Source: Oscillospiraceae bacterium (GTDB lineage Bacteria > Bacillota_A > Clostridia > Oscillospirales > Oscillospiraceae). Taken from it: 8,441 nucleotides of DNA. The stretch spans positions 1 to 8,441 of the forward strand of contig JAFQDR010000006.1 of the NCBI GenBank assembly GCA_017415945.1. The letters run 5' to 3'. Below the pieces are notes generated by a model. The model had not been told where the DNA came from and ran no database searches. It worked only from the letters and a program-made list of their open reading frames with translations. Below, in pieces: positions 5,039 to 8,441 of the stretch. The position numbers were made by a program, and so were the translations under genes. Positions within the stretch are counted from its first letter, which is position 1. Each line of letters begins with the position of its first letter.

Positions 5039-7011
5039 CGTCTGCCTCTGCCGCCCTTGCGGTCATCCTTCTGCATTCTTCCGCCGCTGCGGCCTGTTTT
5101 GGCTGCGGGTTTGGCGTTCTTGTCCCTGCGGTCGTTCTTTGCGGGCTTGCCGTTCTTTGCTGCGGGCTTTTTGTCATCGGCTTTCTTTCCCTGATATCCT
5201 CCCCTATGGTTGGGGTCGGGGCGCACCAGACATTCCTTGCCGTAGCCGATGAGGTCTGTGCGGCCCGCGGCATGCAGAGCCTGAATGACCAGTCTCCGCT
5301 TTTCGGGCCGTGCCCACTGGAGCAGAGCCCGCTGCATGGCCTTTTCGTGGGGATCCTTGGCTACATATACGGGCTTATAGGTCTGGGGATCGATGCCCGT
5401 GTAATACATACAAGTAGAAATTGTGCCGGGGGTTGGGTAGAAGTCCTGCACCTGCTCGGGGACACGCCCCTTGGCGTGGAGGTACTCTGCCAGTTCCACC
5501 GCATCGTTCAGGGTGGAGCCCGGGTGGCTGCTCATGAGGTAGGGAACGATGTACTGTTCTTTGTCATAGCGGTCGTTCAAGCGGCGGTAGCGGTCCATGA
5601 ACTTTTCGTAGACCTCGATGTGGGGCTTGCCCATGTAGTCCAGTACGGAGTTGACGCAGTGCTCGGGTGCCACCTTCAGCTGTCCCGATACGTGGTAGCG
5701 CACCAGCTCGGAGAAGAATTCCCCGTTCTTGTCGCAGAGCATATAGTCATAGCGGATGCCGCTGCGGACAAAGACCTTCTTCACCCCGGGGATGGCGCGG
5801 AGCTTCCGCAGCAGGGTCAGGTAGTCGGATTCGTCCGCATCCAGATTTTTGCAGGGGGTGGGTGCCAGACACTTGCGGTTGGGGCACAGCCCACGCTCCA
5901 TCTGCTCCTTGCAGGAGGGGTGACGGAAGTTTGCGGTAGGGCCGCCCACGTCGGCAACATAGCCCTTCCACAGGGGGTGCTTGGTCATGGCGGTGACTTC
6001 ACGGATGACGGACTCGTGGCTGCGGGAGGTGATCATTCTGCCCTGATGGAAGGCCAGAGCGCAGAAGTTGCAGTAGCCGATGCAGCCGCGGTTGTGGATG
6101 ACAGAGAAGCGTACCTCCTCGATGGCGGGGACACCGCCCATTTCGTCGTACATGGGGTGTACCTCACGAGTGTAAGGCAGGTCCGCTACCTTGTCCAGCT
6201 CTTGGGTGTTCAAGGGCATCTGGGGCGGGTTCACCAGCAGCCAGCGGTTGTCGTGCTTTTGCAGCAGCGCCTTGCCGCGGATGGGGTCGTGCTCGTCATA
6301 TTCCTTGCGGGTGGCAACGGCGTATGCCATTTTGTCCGCAACTACCTCGGCGTAGGAGGGGATCTCGATGGAGTCATATTTGCACACAGAAGGGTCGCTG
6401 ACCAGCACGGCGGTGCCTTTGATGTCCGTCAGAGAGCTGACGGGCTCTTTCTTTTTCAGGCGGTGAGCGATCTCACGGGTGGCCTTTTCCCCCATGCCGT
6501 ATACCAGAATGTCTGCGGTGGAGTCATGGAGGATGCTGCGGCGCACCTTGTCGTCCCAGTAGTCGTAATGGGCGTAGCGGCGGAGAGAGGCTTCCAGACC
6601 GCCGATGATAATGGGGGTGTCGGGGAAGGCCTCACGGGCGCGGTTGGCATAGACGATGGTGGCGCGGTCGGGGCGCAGGCCCATCTGCTTGCCGGGGGAG
6701 TAGAAGTCCTCGCTGCGGCGCTTCTTGGCGGCGGTGTAGTGGGCTACCATGGAGTCAAGATTGCCGCTTGAGATCATGACACCCAGCTTGGGCTTGCCCA
6801 TGGCAAGGAAATCCTCACAGCTGTGCCAATCGGGCTGCGCCAGAATGGCAACGCGGAAGCCCTCGTCCTCCAGCACACGGGCGATGACCGTGGGGCCGAA
6901 AGAGGGGTGGTCAACGTATGCGTCACCTGTGACGATCAAGTAGTCATACCACCACCAGCCGCGGTCCTGCATATCTTGTTTGCTTACGGGAAGAAAAGTT
7001 TCGGGATACAT
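5035..7011 (-). CDS. ygiQ: YgiQ family (UPF0313) radical SAM protein
   Basis: The 658-residue protein matches the YgiQ family throughout. An N-terminal radical-SAM-associated domain (about 5-295) contains YDYLIVTGDAYVDHPSFG and the IIIGGLEASLRRYAHYDYW segment. The radical SAM core begins near 300 with C310-x3-C314-x2-C317 (CIGYCNFC), which should bind the [4Fe-4S] cluster that cleaves S-adenosylmethionine. A DUF3362-like region lies at about 515-600. Residues 604-658 form a low-complexity Lys/Arg/Gly tail. A second Cys group (C367, C376, C381, C387) could bind another metal centre. The reaction and substrate of this family are not established. The ATG at 7009-7011 has GGAGGT (7016-7021) 4 nt upstream. 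The gene heads a two-gene unit with the overlapping DUF1294 gene; the 82-nt gap to the phosphatase/acetyltransferase gene leaves co-transcription with that gene open. Confidence 0.93.
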   Translation of the reverse strand: MYPETFLPVSKQDMQDRGWWWYDYLIVTGDAYVDHPSFGPTVIARVLEDEGFRVAILAQPDWHSCEDFLAMGKPKLGVMISSGNLDSMVAHYTAAKKRRSEDFYSPGKQMGLRPDRATIVYANRAREAFPDTPIIIGGLEASLRRYAHYDYWDDKVRRSILHDSTADILVYGMGEKATREIAHRLKKKEPVSSLTDIKGTAVLVSDPSVCKYDSIEIPSYAEVVADKMAYAVATRKEYDEHDPIRGKALLQKHDNRWLLVNPPQMPLNTQELDKVADLPYTREVHPMYDEMGGVPAIEEVRFSVIHNRGCIGYCNFCALAFHQGRMITSRSHESVIREVTAMTKHPLWKGYVADVGGPTANFRHPSCKEQMERGLCPNRKCLAPTPCKNLDADESDYLTLLRKLRAIPGVKKVFVRSGIRYDYMLCDKNGEFFSELVRYHVSGQLKVAPEHCVNSVLDYMGKPHIEVYEKFMDRYRRLNDRYDKEQYIVPYLMSSHPGSTLNDAVELAEYLHAKGRVPEQVQDFYPTPGTISTCMYYTGIDPQTYKPVYVAKDPHEKAMQRALLQWARPEKRRLVIQALHAAGRTDLIGYGKECLVRPDPNHRGGYQGKKADDKKPAAKNGKPAKNDRRDKNAKPAAKTGRSGGRMQKDDRKGGRGRR

Positions 7012-7015
7012 ATAG

Positions 7016-7021
7016 ACCTCC
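7016..7021 (-). promoter_or_regulatory. Ribosome binding site of the YgiQ-family gene
   Basis: The minus strand reads GGAGGT with only 4 nt before ATG 7011, a somewhat short spacing. It supports this ATG, which also begins the recognisable family N-terminus. Confidence 0.75.
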
Positions 7022-7044
7022 GTTGTCGGTAGAGAATAGATAAG

Positions 7045-7100
7045 AGTGAATAGTGAATAGTTGAGGTCAAATCCAATTTGCCAATTGGATTTGTTATTTT
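7045..7100. repeat. Intergenic element: AGTGAAT direct repeats plus perfect hairpin
   Basis: Two tandem AGTGAAT heptamers (7045-7058) are followed by an 11-bp perfect inverted repeat, CAAATCCAATT (7068-7078) and AATTGGATTTG (7083-7093), with a 4-nt loop. On the plus strand the hairpin is followed by TTATTTT, like an intrinsic terminator, but no plus-strand gene precedes it. On the minus strand it begins directly after the stop codon of the phosphatase/acetyltransferase gene and lacks a U tract, so there it may act as an mRNA 3'-end stabiliser or weak terminator. It could also be part of a dispersed miniature repeat. Confidence 0.55.
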
Positions 7101-8245
7101 AAAACTCCGCGGTCGATGGGGCGTTCCATCAGGTGCAGGGGTGCGCCGATGCCGATGGCTTCATCAAACTTGCGGAAGCCCAGATGCTCGTAAAAGTCCC
7201 GTGCATGGGGGTTGTCCTCGGAAACGCTGAGGCACACCTTGCCGCGGCCCAGCTTTGCGTACAGGGTGGTGGCATAGCCCAGCAGCTGCACCCCGTAGCG
7301 TTTGCCGCGAAATTCGGGCAGCACATACAAAAATCCGATCCAGCCCTTGCCTGCATCCGCATCACGGTGGGTGTCCAGTGCGGCAATGCCTACTACGGTG
7401 TCACCGTCCAGCCCCACGGCGATGGCCTCGGGTTGGGCTCTCTGCCAGCGGCGTGCGCTTTCCAAATACAAATGGGGCACAAAGCCCTCCGTGTCTCCGT
7501 GGGCGATGCGCCATGCATCGGCGTAGCAGTCTGTGAAAAACCTTGCCTCGGCGGTCAGATCCATGGGGCGGAACCGTAGGTTGCCCTCATCCTTGCCTGT
7601 CTGCCACCACTTCTGGCGGGCCTTGTTCACGCAGTCATCGGGGAGGTGGCTGCTGTCGCAGGCGTAGTCAATGGAGATGACCCCGTTTTCCACGGTCAGC
7701 AGGCTTACGGCGGTGTTGTCTCCGTGCTTTACAGAGTGGATGCCCTTACCCTCCACGTTCCACACCTTGCACATCAATGCGCGGATGGCGGTGCCGTGGG
7801 AGACTATGGCGATGGTCTGTCCCTCGTGACGGGAGGCGATGTGGCAAACGGCACCGTACAGCCGTTCCCGCAGCTCGTGCCACAGCTCATTGTCCCCCAC
7901 GTTCCACAAATCGGGGTTGGAGGAGAAATAGCTGTACTGCTCGGGCTCGTAATAGGAGGCGTCGCCCCAGCTGATACCCTCCCAGCGGCCCATATATACT
8001 TCACGCAGCCGCTTGTCGGTCTGCAGGGGCAGGTCGTGGTACTTGGTGATTGCCCCTGCGGTGAGCATGGTGCGGGTCAGGTCGCTGGAGTACAAAGCGT
8101 CCAAGTGCACATCCTTCATGCGCTCCGCCAGTGCGGCGATCTGCTTGTGACCTCTTGCGGTGATGCCACCGTCCCAATGGCCTTGGATGCGGCGATAATA
8201 GTTGCCTTCCGCTTCCGCGTGGCGAATGAGATATACCTCGGTCAT
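7094..8245 (-). CDS. Histidine phosphatase / GNAT acetyltransferase fusion protein
   Basis: The 383-residue protein has two domains. Residues 1 to about 197 are a histidine phosphatase (phosphoglycerate-mutase-like) domain: LIRHAEAEGN with catalytic His9 and Arg8, Arg58 in SSDLTRT, proton-donor candidate Glu82 in LREVYMGRWEG, and His150 in VSHG. After a linker of about 25 residues, 224-376 form a GNAT N-acetyltransferase domain, with acetyl-CoA-binding motif A at 302-322 (containing RGKRYG) and motif B at about 339-357 (SEDNPHARDFYEHLGF). All key motifs of both domains look intact. Phosphatases of this family act on sugar phosphates, cofactor precursors or phosphoproteins, and GNATs acetylate amines, so the substrate pair cannot be named. 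ATG 8245 is supported by the GGGAGG site and an extended -10 promoter. The stop at 7094-7096 abuts an inverted repeat. Confidence 0.9.
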   Translation of the reverse strand: MTEVYLIRHAEAEGNYYRRIQGHWDGGITARGHKQIAALAERMKDVHLDALYSSDLTRTMLTAGAITKYHDLPLQTDKRLREVYMGRWEGISWGDASYYEPEQYSYFSSNPDLWNVGDNELWHELRERLYGAVCHIASRHEGQTIAIVSHGTAIRALMCKVWNVEGKGIHSVKHGDNTAVSLLTVENGVISIDYACDSSHLPDDCVNKARQKWWQTGKDEGNLRFRPMDLTAEARFFTDCYADAWRIAHGDTEGFVPHLYLESARRWQRAQPEAIAVGLDGDTVVGIAALDTHRDADAGKGWIGFLYVLPEFRGKRYGVQLLGYATTLYAKLGRGKVCLSVSEDNPHARDFYEHLGFRKFDEAIGIGAPLHLMERPIDRGVLK

Positions 8246-8253
8246 AGACGGTG

Positions 8254-8259
8254 CCTCCC
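8254..8259 (-). promoter_or_regulatory. Ribosome binding site of the phosphatase/GNAT fusion gene
   Basis: GGGAGG on the minus strand is 8 nt from ATG 8245, an ideal spacing that confirms this start. Confidence 0.85.
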
Positions 8260-8276
8260 GTTTGTCATAATATAGC

Positions 8277-8305
8277 AGTATAACATATAATCCGCTCGGT
8301 TACAA
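8277..8305 (-). promoter_or_regulatory. Extended -10 promoter of the phosphatase/GNAT fusion gene
   Basis: On the minus strand, TTGTAA (8300-8305) is 17 bp from TATACT (8277-8282), and a TGT directly before the -10 box gives the TGn extension. The predicted start is near 8270, for a leader of about 25 nt. Confidence 0.7.
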
Positions 8306-8370
8306 TTACAACAGTTGGCAGAGAAGGCAATGTCATTCAGATAGTTCAATCTGCAAATAGAGTGGTTGTA

Positions 8371-8441
8371 GGGCGGGGGCTTGCTCCCGCCGCTTGTAGT
8401 TAACATTGGCAGATATATCGGTGCGGAACGGCGGGAGCAAG
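8371..8441. repeat. GC-rich palindrome with an inverted second copy: REP-like element, cut by the window edge
   Basis: GGCGGGGG (8372-8379) pairs with CTCCCGCC (8384-8391) around CTTG, with one G-T pair. The 13-mer CTTGCTCCCGCCG (8380-8392) recurs as its exact reverse complement at 8429-8441, so a second hairpin in opposite orientation probably continues past the window. Paired, oppositely oriented GC hairpins in non-coding DNA are typical of REP/BIME-type repeats. The remaining upstream stretch (8306-8370) shows nothing else I can support. Confidence 0.6.

Noticed and set aside
5023..6771. A 582-codon open frame on the plus strand
   Set aside because: It is antisense to the well-supported YgiQ-family gene, rich in Val/Ala/Gly/His from mirrored codons and lacks any family motif.
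7012..7100. Separate promoter for the YgiQ-family gene in the gap
   Set aside because: A TTGACC is present on the minus strand at 7065-7070, but no acceptable -10 box lies 16-18 bp downstream and the box overlaps the hairpin arm.
7646..8275. A 209-codon plus-strand open frame
   Set aside because: It is antisense to the phosphatase domain, whose catalytic residues are all visible on the minus strand.

Overview
This window looks like chromosome from a GC-moderate anaerobic gut-type Firmicute (class Clostridia, probably Oscillospirales/Ruminococcaceae-like). The reasons are the style of its large surface protein (BspA-type leucine-rich repeats plus S-layer homology repeats carrying TRAQVVTFL motifs), strong GGAGG ribosome binding sites, canonical sigma-A promoters and short rho-independent terminators. 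The genus assignment is inference. No phage, IS, CRISPR or tRNA/rRNA gene was seen.

Layout. Positions 1-175 hold the 3' end of a plus-strand membrane protein gene, probably a CPBP intramembrane protease, closed by a terminator. Positions 176-539 are non-coding but dense: a near-consensus promoter (225-253), an inverted repeat at the predicted transcription start (261-276), about 170 nt of foldable RNA (279-409), a very strong intrinsic terminator (435-468) and a weaker second promoter (477-505). This is either a free-standing small RNA or a conditional leader. I do not recognise its class. Next comes one very large plus-strand gene (540-4715), encoding a 1391-residue secreted protein: signal peptide, about 18 BspA-type LRRs, two copies of a Cys/His module, three SLH domains, a Pro-Asp-Val linker and a C-terminal domain with an HExxH motif that suggests a zinc metallopeptidase.

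The right half runs convergently on the minus strand. Read in transcription order, it has a histidine-phosphatase/GNAT-acetyltransferase fusion (8245-7094) with its own extended -10 promoter, an 82-nt gap with a perfect hairpin, a YgiQ-family radical SAM protein (7011-5035), and a DUF1294 small membrane protein (5038-4757) whose ATG overlaps the YgiQ stop as ATGA. A bidirectional terminator (4720-4760) separates the convergent units. The last 75 bases hold a GC-rich palindrome and the start of an inverted second copy, resembling a REP-type repeat.

The most interesting region is 225-4715: a surface protein with adhesin-like repeats, wall-anchoring SLH domains and an undescribed candidate zincin domain, sited just downstream of a structured RNA with its own promoter and terminator. 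The minus-strand genes look like ordinary housekeeping or accessory genes; only the YgiQ and DUF1294 genes are clearly co-transcribed.
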